Below, in pieces: positions 1 through 7,703 of a stretch of DNA of 12,431 nucleotides. Source of the stretch: Chrysochromulina tobinii. Taxonomy: Eukaryota > Haptophyta > Prymnesiales > Chrysochromulinaceae. Within the stretch, counting starts at the first letter, position 1, and every line of letters starts with the position of its first letter. The stretch is from the NCBI GenBank assembly GCA_001275005.1, contig JWZX01002172.1, forward strand, positions 1 to 12,431, given 5' to 3'. The notes under the pieces were generated by a model, which made no database searches, was not told where the DNA came from, and was given only the letters and a program-made list of their open reading frames with translations. Position numbers and translations under genes: made by a program.

Positions 1-236
1 AGCGAGATGCTGCGAAGGACTCTTGAAATGAGACACATTTACACATGCAGACGGAGAGCTGAGAAACAGCCGAAAAAAGAGAAACACGGAACGGGGCGGG
101 GCCGTGACGGACGGTCGGCGAATCCGGGCAATTAGTCCGCGATCGCGCGAAAAGACGGCGGCCCGGCACCGCGCAGTCGCGCCGCGCTTCACAGTGATTT
201 ATCGAGTCCAGTTTCAACAGTACATGAACTCGCAAT
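1..236. other. Non-coding flank downstream of the fibrillin gene
   Basis: No open frame here has coding character. The stretch is GC-rich in its second half and should hold the 3' untranslated region of the minus-strand fibrillin gene that ends at 237. I see no tRNA, strong hairpin or tandem repeat. Confidence 0.5.
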
Positions 237-974
237 TCATGCAACCCGCTCGTGCACGAACACGCTGCCCACGATGACGGGATCGCCGGCAACGATCGTC
301 GAGACACGCAAATCTCCGGGCTTTCCAGAGGTGTCCAGGTAGCGCTGAAGATACAGATTCCGACCCGCGGCCTGTGCGTCAGCGTCTCGTGCGTTCAGCT
401 TGCGAAAGTCAGCGTCCGAACCCGCTTCGAAGAGCGTCTTTTGGGCACCACCAGGGAGCAAGACCTCAAACCGGAAAGGTGGCAAGATGACGAGAAGCGC
501 GTCATTGTCATCGGCTACGCGCACGCCAGAGGAGAGCCGTGCTGTGATGCCTGGCAGAGCGAGCAAGTTGGCGACGCGGTCGGTACCCACAGCCTCAGTC
601 GCTGATGTGCCGAGGAGCTGCATGGACTCTGGTCGAATTCCTCGTGGCAGACCCAGGAGCGGGCTAAACTTGTCAGCGCCAGCGCTCCATAATAGCCTCC
701 AGGTGCCATCGAGCGCCTTGCTCTTGGCAGCTAAGCCCTTGCTTGGGTCTAGCGGCACGAGCTCCTCAATTGCTGACATGACCATCGCTTCGGGCGCGTC
801 TGACGTGATTGCAGCGAGTAACTTCTCGCGTGGGTTTGTTGCTGCAAATGCTGCCCGCTGTTGTCCTACCATGCCGATGGCGAGGGCGCCGCCAAGAGCA
901 ACCCGCCGAGTGAAGGCTCTTGGCTCTACGCCACCGACGCCACCAACGCCACCAACGCCCGCCACCAACGACAC
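237..974 (-). CDS. PAP/fibrillin (plastid lipid-associated) protein, probable thylakoid-lumen form; 5' end incomplete
   Basis: Fibrillins are plastid lipocalin-like proteins that bind lipids or quinones at thylakoids and plastoglobules. Numbered from the GTG at 974, residues 66-97 carry the family signature (AIEELVPLDP, then LDGTWRLLWS), and the C-terminus has the usual YLD...GDLRVS pattern near 212-226. Residues 21-45 read as a twin-arginine lumen signal: F-T-R-R-V-A-L, a short hydrophobic run, then A-F-A-A as a likely cleavage site. The Gly/Val-rich stretch before it would be the end of a transit peptide. The start is unresolved. The frame is open upstream only to a TGA at 999-1001 and contains no ATG, so the first exon with the plastid or ER leader probably lies at higher coordinates behind an intron. 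Nearby ATGs at 1002 and about 1092 are in other frames. The family call is sound; the lumen location is inferred from the leader. Confidence 0.8.
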   Translation of the reverse strand: MSLVAGVGGVGGVGGVEPRAFTRRVALGGALAIGMVGQQRAAFAATNPREKLLAAITSDAPEAMVMSAIEELVPLDPSKGLAAKSKALDGTWRLLWSAGADKFSPLLGLPRGIRPESMQLLGTSATEAVGTDRVANLLALPGITARLSSGVRVADDNDALLVILPPFRFEVLLPGGAQKTLFEAGSDADFRKLNARDADAQAAGRNLYLQRYLDTSGKPGDLRVSTIVAGDPVIVGSVFVHERVA

Positions 975-1178
975 GAAGAACGTCGAAGAGAAAGGTCTTC
1001 ATTAGTTTCTTCACACCTTGAAAATAGGGACTTCCGACGGCAGCAGGTTCACGAGACGAGAGTCACTTGGAAAAGGGCACTGCGGAATCATGCACACTCA
1101 ACTGACGCACAAACACCGCAATGTTTATTACTCAAACTTTCCGTGTGCGACGGCGCTCGCAGATCCTGATGCGCAGCA
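975..1178. other. Gap between YIPF6-like and fibrillin genes; probably holds the missing fibrillin first exon
   Basis: Read on the minus strand, this 204-nt gap must hold the 3' untranslated region of the upstream YIPF6-like gene and the start of the fibrillin gene. An ATG near 1092 opens a short frame, MIPQCPFPSDSRLV..., ending at a TGA near 1014. Several GT and AG dinucleotides, including a CTAAT-like stretch just before an AAG near 1000, would allow a very short intron. I could not find a donor and acceptor that give the right phase with a convincing consensus, so no exon is proposed. Confidence 0.3.
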
Positions 1179-1929
1179 TCATGAACGCTTCGCGGCGATC
1201 AAGATCAACCAGCCGATTGCTGTGTAAAACAGAAAGAGCGGATACACGGCGAGCGCTTTGCGGTTGGGCGGCACGAGCTCGCCCATGAAGCCTGCACGGG
1301 AAGCACACGCGGGCACGGGTGAGCCGAGGGGCAGAGGCCGCAGCATGGCGGGTCGACAGCGGGTCGTGTGCGCGAGCATGCAGCGGGCCGTCTGCAGCGG
1401 GCGCCATGGCCGGCGGCGCACCGAGTGACGCGCCCGTCGACCAGAAGAAACATATTGCGACCACGAGGATTCGCCAGAAGAATGGTCCACCGACCAAGCA
1501 CACGATACTCGCGATGTTGAGCGGGAAGATGCAGTAGCCGAGTACGCACACCGACTGGAAAAAGGAGATATTCCCGCCGAGCAGCAGTGCGTTGACCGTC
1601 ACCACAGCCGCGCCGCACCAGACGATCACAAAGACAGACGCAAAGACGAGGGACTTCTGCTCGTACGGCGCAAACCAGCTCAGCAAAGTCGCGAGCATCA
1701 AGCACAGGATGAGCGGGCCCCACAGATCCCAGTCCTTGAGCGTCTGGATGTTGGCCTTGCGCGGGTTGAGCACGCACATCATCTTGTTTCCCACCATCCG
1801 CACATCGCGCATAATAGTCTCAGTGACGGGTTCGTCAAGCGTGCCATAGTCGGCTCCCATGCTACCGCCGCTGCCGCCGCCGCCACCGCCGATACCTACT
1901 GGCTGCATTGGCATCGTAAAGTCCGCCAT
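1179..1929 (-). CDS. YIPF6: YIPF6-like Yip1-domain Golgi membrane protein, two exons
   Basis: Yip1-family proteins are multi-span membrane proteins of the ER and Golgi that bind Rab GTPases and act in vesicle traffic. Exon 1 is 1422-1929 and exon 2 is 1179-1291. Joined, they give 206 residues, a little shorter than animal YIPF6. Family landmarks in order are: TLDEPVTETIMRDVRMVGNK (30-49), LNPRKANIQTLKDWDLWGPL (54-73), VFVIVWCGA (99-107), LLLGGNISFFQSVCVLGYCI (115-134), and in exon 2 VPPNRKALAVYPLFLFY (176-192). Five hydrophobic spans (about 71-88, 95-116, 122-144, 150-167, 184-203) match the family topology. A Gly-rich run (12-22) precedes the conserved part. The start at 1929 is chosen because the frame upstream has no family similarity and falls in the region shared with the divergent gene at 2166. 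The exon join restores Gly170 and the conserved reading exactly. Confidence 0.93.
1292..1421 (-). other. Spliceosomal intron in the YIPF6-like gene
   Basis: The intron is 130 nt, begins GTGCGC and ends with a pyrimidine-containing tract and GTGCAG. It is inserted after the first base of a Gly codon (phase 1): exon 1 ends TCA CTC G and exon 2 begins GC TTC ATG. Splicing removes an Ala/Arg-rich read-through tail and restores the conserved PPNRKALAVYP segment found in YIPF6 proteins. It is GC-rich with little difference in composition from the exons. Confidence 0.92.
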
Positions 1930-2165
1930 CCTTGCGCTCAGGCAAGTCCTGTGGCTTTGCGCGCGCTGAGTTGCCGGGCGGGAGCAAAGCGCAAGAAGAC
2001 AGCCCTCAACAAAAAAGGGGTAGAAGGCACTGTGAACAGTGAAGCACCCACAGGCCACCGACATTTCTTTCCGAACAATCAAACATAAAGCGTCCTCCCT
2101 CCAGCCTCCAGCAGCCTCCACAACTTCTCCGCAGCCTCGCCGCTCCTGATCCTCCACATCGGTAA
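1930..2165. promoter_or_regulatory. Divergent promoter region between the YIPF6-like and FC-repeat genes
   Basis: The 236 bp separate two start codons facing away from each other, so both promoters and 5' untranslated regions must lie here or overlap. An 8-bp inverted pair, CTTGCGCT at 1931-1938 and AGCGCAAG at 1988-1995, sits beside the YIPF6 start. No clear TATA box is seen. A CTCC/CAGCCTCC-rich stretch at about 2094-2155 precedes the plus-strand gene. Confidence 0.5.
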
Positions 2166-2645
2166 ATGGCCCTTACGTTCACGACCATGCTGCTCGCCGT
2201 CAGTGGCAACGGCATCAACTCTGACGCCGAGTATCTCGACGTGGAAACCGTGCGCATACCGGTCCAGGTCGACCAGGCTGGAACCAGCATCTACTTTGCA
2301 GTATCCGCCAACGACGACGTGGCGATTGCGGCTGTGCGCTTTTGCAGCACCCACCTCCCTGGCACCGACCAGAAGGAGTGCGCGCAGCAGCTAGTGTCGC
2401 AGATCAGCATCATGAAGGGCCTGCGGGATGAGGCGCAGCAAGCACTACCGGGCATAAGCTTTGTCGTCCGCTCACCCTCTGGCGCAGAACTTCGCTTTGT
2501 TCACGAGGAAGGTGCCAACCCTGCCGTTGAGGCTCAGAGCTTCTGCCGAGTGCATTATGAGAGCGTCCCCAGCGGCAAGTGCGTCGAGGCCATGCTTAAA
2601 AACATGCAGCGGGCGTTCGTGGAGGTGCAGAGCGCGGACACATAG
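2166..2645 (+). CDS. Small protein with two FC-x2-H-x8-C repeats, function unknown
   Basis: This 159-residue protein is built from two similar halves. Each half has a hydrophobic-alternating segment (SIYFAVSANDD at 41-51; ISFVVRSPSGAEL at 97-109) followed by a helix-like motif: A-x-x-F-C-x-x-H-x8-C at 56-72 and the same at 123-139. The two Cys pairs (60/72 and 127/139) and the His at +3 are spaced identically, 67 residues apart. The Cys pairs could form disulfides or, with the His, bind metal. The N-terminus is mildly hydrophobic (MALTFTTMLLAVSG) and could be a weak signal peptide. The start at 2166 is the first ATG after the divergent promoter region. I recognise no named family; the repeat architecture is what the sequence shows and any role would be a guess. 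Gene reality is supported by the internal duplication. Confidence 0.75.
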   Translation: MALTFTTMLLAVSGNGINSDAEYLDVETVRIPVQVDQAGTSIYFAVSANDDVAIAAVRFCSTHLPGTDQKECAQQLVSQISIMKGLRDEAQQALPGISFVVRSPSGAELRFVHEEGANPAVEAQSFCRVHYESVPSGKCVEAMLKNMQRAFVEVQSADT

Positions 2646-3219
2646 AGTCTCTTTGTGCTGATTCGCCTGTGTACTTTGTCGTTGCTTCTGTCACGCGGGT
2701 TAGCTCACGCAGCAAGGGCTTCGCACTCGAGGCCAGACTGTCGTCGATTTCGGGCACTGCCAGGACAGTGGTACTCCCGAGCGTCGCGAACGCTGGGGCA
2801 CGGCCGTGGATGCGGGCGTCCGCGCTTGGTTTCTGCTGAGAGCACATGTGCTCGTTGTGCTCGACCAGAGCTCGCCGCCTCACGTCGCCGCTCTCCACGG
2901 GCTCCAGCTCGGCGCCGTGCCCGCCGGTTGCATCCGAAGATCTATCTCGCACCACGCCCCCAGTCGGGCCGGCCGCGGGAGCGACCCAACCGCTTACGAC
3001 CCAACCGGGATGCGCGGGCGGGGCCGGGCGGGCGGCGGGCCCGGCGCAGGGCGGGCAATGATAACGGCCATAACACGCTGAGATTGTCCACAGCATAGAC
3101 CTTATTTTGTTCGGCCTGTGTTGATACGCATTGTAGAATTTTTCACCGACCCCTCATGGGTACACGAAACGCGGTTCTGCAGTAAACTGCAGGGGTACCC
3201 GCAGACGCCACACTATCCT
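2646..3219. other. Non-coding stretch between convergent 3' ends
   Basis: The interval lies between the 3' ends of a plus-strand and a minus-strand gene, so no promoter is needed. It contains a very G+C-rich block (about 2960-3055, mostly CGGGC/GGGCC). Near 3158-3200 the short arms GGGTAC and GTACCC flank a doubled CTGCAG. Frames open on both strands here are Arg/Pro/Ala-rich and show no domain, so I do not call a gene. Confidence 0.5.
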
Positions 3220-3915
3220 CTATCGCATGCGCACGGGCTGTTCGTCGCCGCCCAAGGCCGGCAGCAGCGCATCGAGAACATCGTGGTCAATGTACGGTTC
3301 CAGCACCCACGCCGAAAGGTAGAGCTTGACCGCCCCATCCCATCCGGGCTTCGTGGCAGCACCCTCACGTCCGCCACCTGCCACCTGCGCAGCAACCGTG
3401 CGCCGCAGCTTGAGCTCTTGTTCGAAGCAATCAGCCATGGCGGATGCGCGCGCGACGAGCTGGGCCGCTGTCTCAGTATGCACTAGCGGCGTTGAACGCG
3501 CGCGCTCAGCACCGATGGCGCGCGTCGAAGCAGCCACGCGAGCCTCCAGGTCCGCGACTGCGTGTCGCATCGAACCAACCACCTCCTCAAGCCCATCCAG
3601 CACGGGAGGAACCGCAAGCTGCGCGTCGCGCCTCTCCCGAAGGGCATACGTGGCGACGCCACGGCGCATCGACGAGTATGAACGTCCTCTGGCAGCTGTG
3701 CTGTCGAGCCGTTGTAGCGCAGCAGTCAATTGTGCACCCTGGGCGTGCCCGAGCCGTGACTGCCCATTGGCGCAGGCTGTGAGCGCTTCCTTCCCCACCG
3801 AGCTGAGCTTGTTCCACTTGCGCCGGGCCACATCGAGCGTAGTGAACGTGTGATTCACCGCGCGTCGCAGCGCCTGCAACTCAGCCTCGGCCTGACGATC
3901 GGCCAGGAGCGACAT
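3220..3915 (-). CDS. Probable AIRIM (C1orf109)-like ribosome maturation factor
   Basis: The 231-residue, mostly helical protein resembles the AFG2-interacting AIRIM/C1orf109 family (about 200 residues in human), which works with AAA-ATPases in cytoplasmic maturation of 60S ribosomal subunits. Matching features in order are: an N-terminal helix with a W in a LxxxRRKWNKLSS context (16-39), a second helix ALTACANGQSRL (44-55), an RRGVATYALRERRDAQL segment followed by the long helix VLDGLEEVVGSMRHAVADLEARV (85-127), a later helix QLVARASAMADCFEQELKLRR (152-172), and a C-terminal W...YLSAWVLEPYID block (192-210). The start at 3915 is an ATG just before the intergenic region; the same frame runs open further upstream to 4320 but only as antisense of the next gene. 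The similarity is by recalled pattern, not alignment, so the family call is moderate. Confidence 0.55.
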   Translation of the reverse strand: MSLLADRQAEAELQALRRAVNHTFTTLDVARRKWNKLSSVGKEALTACANGQSRLGHAQGAQLTAALQRLDSTAARGRSYSSMRRGVATYALRERRDAQLAVPPVLDGLEEVVGSMRHAVADLEARVAASTRAIGAERARSTPLVHTETAAQLVARASAMADCFEQELKLRRTVAAQVAGGGREGAATKPGWDGAVKLYLSAWVLEPYIDHDVLDALLPALGGDEQPVRMR

Positions 3916-4161
3916 AACTGAGATTGTACAAGAGTAAAAAACCCTGCGTGCGTCCACGGCTCCATCGCGGTCTTTGCCGGGAAAAAGACACCGGGGGACT
4001 GTGGTACGTAACTTTGTTAAGTCCCGGCGTACAACATCGAGTTCGACAAACAACAAACAAGGGGCGGATATCCATTTTTGGTACGCACCGACACCTATTC
4101 CCTTCTTAGGTTCACCGAGACCCTGCCTCTCTCCATCGCGGCGACGCCACGGCCACAGCAG
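3916..4161. promoter_or_regulatory. Divergent promoter region between the AIRIM-like gene and tandem paralogue 1
   Basis: The 246 bp lie between two start codons facing apart. Around 4069-4115 the plus strand has a diverged form of the block upstream of the other two paralogues (TCCATTT..GG followed by a CCTTCTT-like run), which suggests that the promoter or 5' untranslated region was copied with the gene. A short A-run and CAACAAACAA at about 4048-4060 give local AT-richness. Confidence 0.5.
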
Positions 4162-5298
4162 ATGGCACTCGGTAGCAGGAGTGCCATCGCGTTTATCGCC
4201 GCTGCGTCGCTTGCCCTGCTCTGTGGCTACGATCTGGTGGCGGACAACCTCGGCACGTCGGTCCGTGACCTCGCGCAGAAGCATTGGTGGAAGCAGAGGC
4301 AGCAGTGGAGACGCCGGCACGAGAGGAATCAGAGGTTATTGGAGAATGTGAACGGCCTGCATTCGTCCAGGTTCCTGCCTAAAGCCAATCGCATCGCAGT
4401 TCTCATCGGCACTGAGAACGAACCTCTCATACCTATCGATGCATTCTCCTTGCGCAAGGTCGATGAGCACCACAAGGAGCAGCACCAGGAACACCAAGAC
4501 GAATTCGAAGACAAGCAGTCGAGTCTTCACGAGGAACACCGCCCAGCCGAAAAGGCACAGCCGTCGTCGAAAGGGAGTCTCCAAGAATTTCCGACGCACG
4601 AGCCAAAAAAGAGCACTCGTCTTGATGACCACTGCATCGAGACGACCGTCACGGTGTTCGCCGAAGTCTGGGGCAATGAGATCGGACTCAAGATCGACGA
4701 CACCGAGCTCGTTGTGGAAGGATCTCTGGCCAATAACCAGGTGTACTTGTTCAACATGTGCCTCAGCGCCGGCGTACACGAGGCGATTCTCACAGACTCC
4801 TACGGCGACGGCTGGCACGGCGGCTACTTGAGGATCAACGGCGTCGATTACGGGAGGGACTTCCTAACCGGGACTATTGCGACGCACACGTTCTCAATCA
4901 TCGGATGTATTGAAATGATCATGACGGTCACCAGTACCATCGGCGCTAACGAGATTGGCCTCCTGATCGATGGCACGGAGATCGTTGCGATGGGCTCGCT
5001 CGCTAACCACCAGGTGTACACGTACTCGGTGTGCCTCACCGTCGGTGCGCATATGGCCGCGCTCTTGGACTCCTACGGCGACGGCTGGCACGGCGGTTAC
5101 CTGACCATCAACGGCGTCGATTACGGCAAAGAGTTCCTCGGCGGGGCGTCGCAGACGCACACGTTCATCGTCGTGGAAGCAGTCGCCGGAGGAGCCCCGT
5201 GGCCGTCGTCGCTCCAGCCATCGCCGTCGCCATTTCCAGACTCGCCGTCGCCGTTGCCGGCGCCGGCGCCGGCGCCCTCGCCCTCGCCGTCTCCATGA
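4162..5298 (+). CDS. Tandem paralogue 1: secreted/anchored protein with two SYGDGWHG repeat units and Ser-Pro tail
   Basis: The protein has 378 residues. Residues 7-22 form a hydrophobic segment (signal peptide or N-terminal anchor). It is followed by the family-wide basic segment KHWWKQRQQWRRRHER (40-55). A linker rich in His, Glu, Gln and Lys (about 100-150) has no counterpart in the sister proteins. Two units start at Cys158 and Cys249, 91 residues apart. Each reads C-x-E...GNEIGL-x-IDG/D...CL-x2-G-x-H-x-A...DSYGDGWHGGYL-x-INGVDYG...FL...HTF. Two Cys per unit suggest an intra-unit disulfide, and the Asp/Gly-rich loop could bind calcium (inference). The tail (343-378) is Pro/Ser/Ala-rich and ends PSPSPSP, a likely O-glycosylated hydroxyproline-type region. 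The start at 4162 is chosen because MALGSRSA is conserved in all three copies. The unit fold is not one I can name with certainty. Confidence 0.85.
   Translation: MALGSRSAIAFIAAASLALLCGYDLVADNLGTSVRDLAQKHWWKQRQQWRRRHERNQRLLENVNGLHSSRFLPKANRIAVLIGTENEPLIPIDAFSLRKVDEHHKEQHQEHQDEFEDKQSSLHEEHRPAEKAQPSSKGSLQEFPTHEPKKSTRLDDHCIETTVTVFAEVWGNEIGLKIDDTELVVEGSLANNQVYLFNMCLSAGVHEAILTDSYGDGWHGGYLRINGVDYGRDFLTGTIATHTFSIIGCIEMIMTVTSTIGANEIGLLIDGTEIVAMGSLANHQVYTYSVCLTVGAHMAALLDSYGDGWHGGYLTINGVDYGKEFLGGASQTHTFIVVEAVAGGAPWPSSLQPSPSPFPDSPSPLPAPAPAPSPSPSP
4633..5178 (+). repeat. Two coding repeat units (about 91 codons each) in paralogue 1
   Basis: Units begin at the Cys codons at 4633 and 4906 and carry the DSYGDGWHGGYL-x-INGVDYG core. 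Unit 1 has GRDFLTG after the core; unit 2 has GKEFLGG. This copy has half the number of units of the other two genes. Confidence 0.85.
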
Positions 5299-5607
5299 AG
5301 AGAAGCTTTGTAGGTACATGTATCGAATGTGAGTGCGTGGTGTGTAACTCGCCGCAGCCAGGGCCGCACGACGTGCGAGCACCCCTGGTGTCTGAGCAGG
5401 CTCTCTGTTACAATATCATGCGGGCGCATGGTGCACATGGTGAGCGGTCGAGGTGAAGCCTTACAATCATGCCTGAGTCGATTTGCGTGTAATCTGTTGG
5501 GGGGAAGTTAGGAAGTTCTCTTGATCAGCATGCATTTCATGTATTCCATTTCGGGATGCTCGCCTCCGACCCTTCTTTGGATCGCCTGTGGTGTGCGCCA
5601 CACAGCA
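5299..5607. other. Intergenic spacer between paralogues 1 and 2, with conserved upstream block
   Basis: Plus-strand 3' untranslated sequence is followed by the upstream region of paralogue 2. Positions 5544-5588 match 7646-7690 upstream of paralogue 3 with 4 differences in 45. The shared stretch starts TTCCATTTCGGG and ends CCTTCTTTGGATCGCCTG, about 20 nt before the ATG. It is probably a core promoter or 5' untranslated region. Confidence 0.6.
5544..5588 (+). promoter_or_regulatory. Conserved 45-bp upstream block of paralogue 2
   Basis: The block is 41/45 identical and equal in length to the block at 7646-7690. It lies just before the start codon of two paralogous genes, and a weaker version precedes paralogue 1. 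Both copies keep an open frame (SISG-x-SPP-x-LLWIA) into the ATG. This is a reason to check whether translation might start earlier, but paralogue 1 does not share it. Confidence 0.55.
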
Positions 5608-7179
5608 ATGGCACTCGGGAGCAGGAGTGCCCTCGCGCTCATCGCCGCTGCGTCGCTTGCCCTGCTCTGCGGCTACGATCTCGCAGCGGACACCCTCGGC
5701 GGCACTTCGGTCCGTGGCCTCGCGCAGAAGCACTGGTGGAAGCAGAGGCAGCAGTGGAGACGCCGGCATGAGAGGTATGAGAGATTTCTCGAGCAGGAGA
5801 ACGGGTTGAGATTCACACAATTGCCCAAGCAGCCAAAGCGCGTTGCCAACCTACAAGTGAAGGCTGTCGGCCAGCATCACGAGGTGCAGAGCCTTGGGCA
5901 GCACGACGTGCGGAGCGTGTCGACCATCTACCTCGATGCTCCGCACGTCGATGGCCTCGACGTGGCGGCGAATTCAGCAAAGGGCGGCCAGTGCGTCGAT
6001 ACGGACGTGACGTTGCACACAGCGGCCTGGGGTGCTGAGATCGGCCTCAGGATCGATGGCACCGCCATCGTACCCCAAGGCTCACTGGCTAACGACCACG
6101 AGTTCCTGTTCACCGTGTGTCTGAGTGGCGGTGAGCACACTGCCAAGCTCGAGGACTCATACGGCGATGGCTGGCACGGCGCCTACGTAACGATCAACGG
6201 CGTTGACTACGGCAAGGAGTTTCTCACAGGCTCGTCGGAGTTCCACTCCTTCACCATTTCGTCATCGTGCATCAACACAATCCTGACGGTGACCACTGCT
6301 ACTCGAGGCAACGAGATCGGACTCAAGATCGATGGCAACGTGATCTTCGGCATGGGCACGCTGCAGGATAACCAAGTGTACACGAACACGATGTGCCTCA
6401 CCGCGGGCACTCACGAGGCCGAGTTCGAGGATTTAATCGGCGACGGCTGGCACGGCGCCTTCCTGACGATCGGCGGCGTTGACTACGGCAAAGGGTTCCT
6501 TGTCGGGACGGTCGTGAGGCACACGTTCTCTGTGTCGTGCGTGGACACGCTCATGATGATCACCACTGCGACTTGGGGCAACGAGATCGGCCTCAAGATC
6601 GATGGCAACGAAGTGGTCGCACAGGGATCGCTTGGCAACTACCAGATCTACACCTTCTCCGTATGCCTCGACCCTGGTAATCACGAAGCCAAGCTCTTCG
6701 ACTCCTACGGCGACGGCTGGCACGGCGGCTATCTGACGATCGGCGGCGTCGACTACGGCAAAGGATTCCTCACAGGGACGGTGGAGACGCACACATTCTT
6801 GATCGGGTGCATCGATACCACTTTGACGATCACCACGATGACCTGGGGTACCGAGATCGGCCTCAAGGTGGACGGCGACGACATCGTCCTCCCAGGCGCT
6901 CTCACGGATAACATGGTGTCCACGTACACGTTGTGCCTCAACCCGGGCGTGCACGAGGCCACCTTGGTGGACTCGTACGGCGACGGCTGGCATCACGGGT
7001 ACCTGACGATCAACGGCGAGTACTATGGGGCGGACTTCCTGAATGGGACGTCGATGACGAGCACGTTCAACGTCGGAGGGGCCGGAATCCCGACCACCAG
7101 CACACCCCCCCCCACTAGAGTACTCCCGCCGCTCCAGCCATCGCCATCGCCGGAGCCAGACTCGCCGTTGCCCTCGCCG

Positions 7180-7210
<31 letters not shown>

Positions 7211-7347
7211 TGCCCTCGCCCTCGCCGAATGTCAGGGCGCCGTCGCCCTCGCCACCGACACCGGCGCCCGAACCCTCGACGACGCTGCCAACGCCGTCAC
7301 CGACGCCGGCGCCCGAGCCGTCACCATCGCCGTTGCCGTTGCCGTAG
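5608..7347 (+). CDS. Tandem paralogue 2: secreted/anchored protein with four SYGDGWHG repeat units and long Ser-Pro tail
   Basis: The protein has 579 residues. Its order is: hydrophobic N-terminus (7-22, one Cys at 21), basic segment KHWWKQRQQWRRRHER (41-56), a linker unlike the sisters' (about 62-128), four units starting at Cys129, 221, 311 and 401 (spacing 92, 90, 90), and a Pro/Ser/Thr tail (about 493-579) with a PSPSPSP run and PTPAPEPS elements. Unit 2 is the least typical, with D-L-I-G-D-G-W in place of D-S-Y-G-D-G-W. Unit 4 has W-H-H-G, a variant also found only in unit 4 of the next gene. The layout suggests an extracellular matrix, scale or adhesion protein whose repeats stand on a glycosylated stalk (inference). 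The start at 5608 is the conserved MALGSRSA methionine; the frame is also open upstream to 5521. Confidence 0.85.
5992..7080 (+). repeat. Four coding repeat units (about 90 codons each) in paralogue 2
   Basis: The units begin at the Cys codons at 5992, 6268, 6538 and 6808. They are clearly homologous at protein level but diverged at DNA level, so they are old duplications and not a freshly expanded array. Confidence 0.85.
7171..7227 (+). repeat. In-frame CCCTCG hexamer repeat encoding Pro-Ser
   Basis: Short runs of CCCTCG, with CCGTCG and CCGTTG variants, encode the Ser-Pro tail of paralogue 2. Similar runs occur near 5268-5295 in paralogue 1 and 9230-9266 in paralogue 3. Such hexamers change length by slippage without shifting the frame. 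Confidence 0.8.
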
Positions 7348-7703
7348 CCGCGATGTACAACACTGACTCGCAGCGCTAACCATACCCGAGTCATGCTTCG
7401 TGTCTCATATTCTTGTGCTTTCTTCTGTGAGTGTGGGAGTCGGATACAGTCTGTGTGGGTGTGTTGTACCCACAAGTAGGTTAGTATGGTTTGGTTGGAG
7501 TGTGTGTGCATGCGCAGTTGGGTACGGATGCCAGGCAGCATAATGATTGACTCTCTGTGAGCTCCTTGTGCGTGGTCAGAAGGCTTGTTCCAGAGTCGCC
7601 TGCACTTTCGCTCCCAAAGCCTCGTCACGCGCATGCAAAAGTTTGTTCCATTTCGGGACGTTCGCCGCCGATCCTTCTTTGGATCGCCTGGAGCGCCACA
7701 GCG
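7348..7703. other. Intergenic spacer between paralogues 2 and 3
   Basis: The first half is rich in GT (about 7420-7515) and includes a small hairpin, GTGGGT and ACCCAC around a 7-nt loop at about 7456-7474, consistent with a 3' untranslated region. The end carries the conserved block at 7646-7690. No gene is seen. Confidence 0.55.
7646..7690 (+). promoter_or_regulatory. Conserved 45-bp upstream block of paralogue 3
   Basis: This is the counterpart of 5544-5588 with four substitutions and no gaps, ending 13 nt before the ATG at 7704. The distance from block to ATG is 6 nt shorter than in paralogue 2. Confidence 0.55.

Noticed and set aside
1930-2157. N-terminal extension of the YIPF6-like frame
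   Set aside because: 76 extra residues with no similarity, lying in the region shared with the divergent gene's promoter; the ATG at 1929 starts just before the Gly-rich leader and conserved core.
2596-3096. Open frames of 147-166 residues on both strands
   Set aside because: They are Arg/Pro/Ala-rich, overlap the neighbouring gene or GC-rich spacer, and show no domain or repeat.
3064-3926. Repeated CTGAGATTGT at about 3078 and 3919
   Set aside because: Only about 10 bp, with no extended similarity; likely chance.
4078-4161. Upstream in-frame starts for the three paralogues
   Set aside because: The upstream frame is not shared by paralogue 1 and begins with non-ATG or poorly conserved sequence, whereas MALGSRSA is common to all.
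3916-4320. Upstream extension of the AIRIM-like frame to 366 residues
   Set aside because: The extra part is antisense to the first paralogue and its promoter, and shows no family similarity.
7023-7634. Minus-strand frame rich in Gly-Glu-Gly-Asp
   Set aside because: It is the complement of the (Ser-Pro)n tail hexamers; the apparent repeat protein is a shadow. The same holds at 5121-5438 and 9068-9469.
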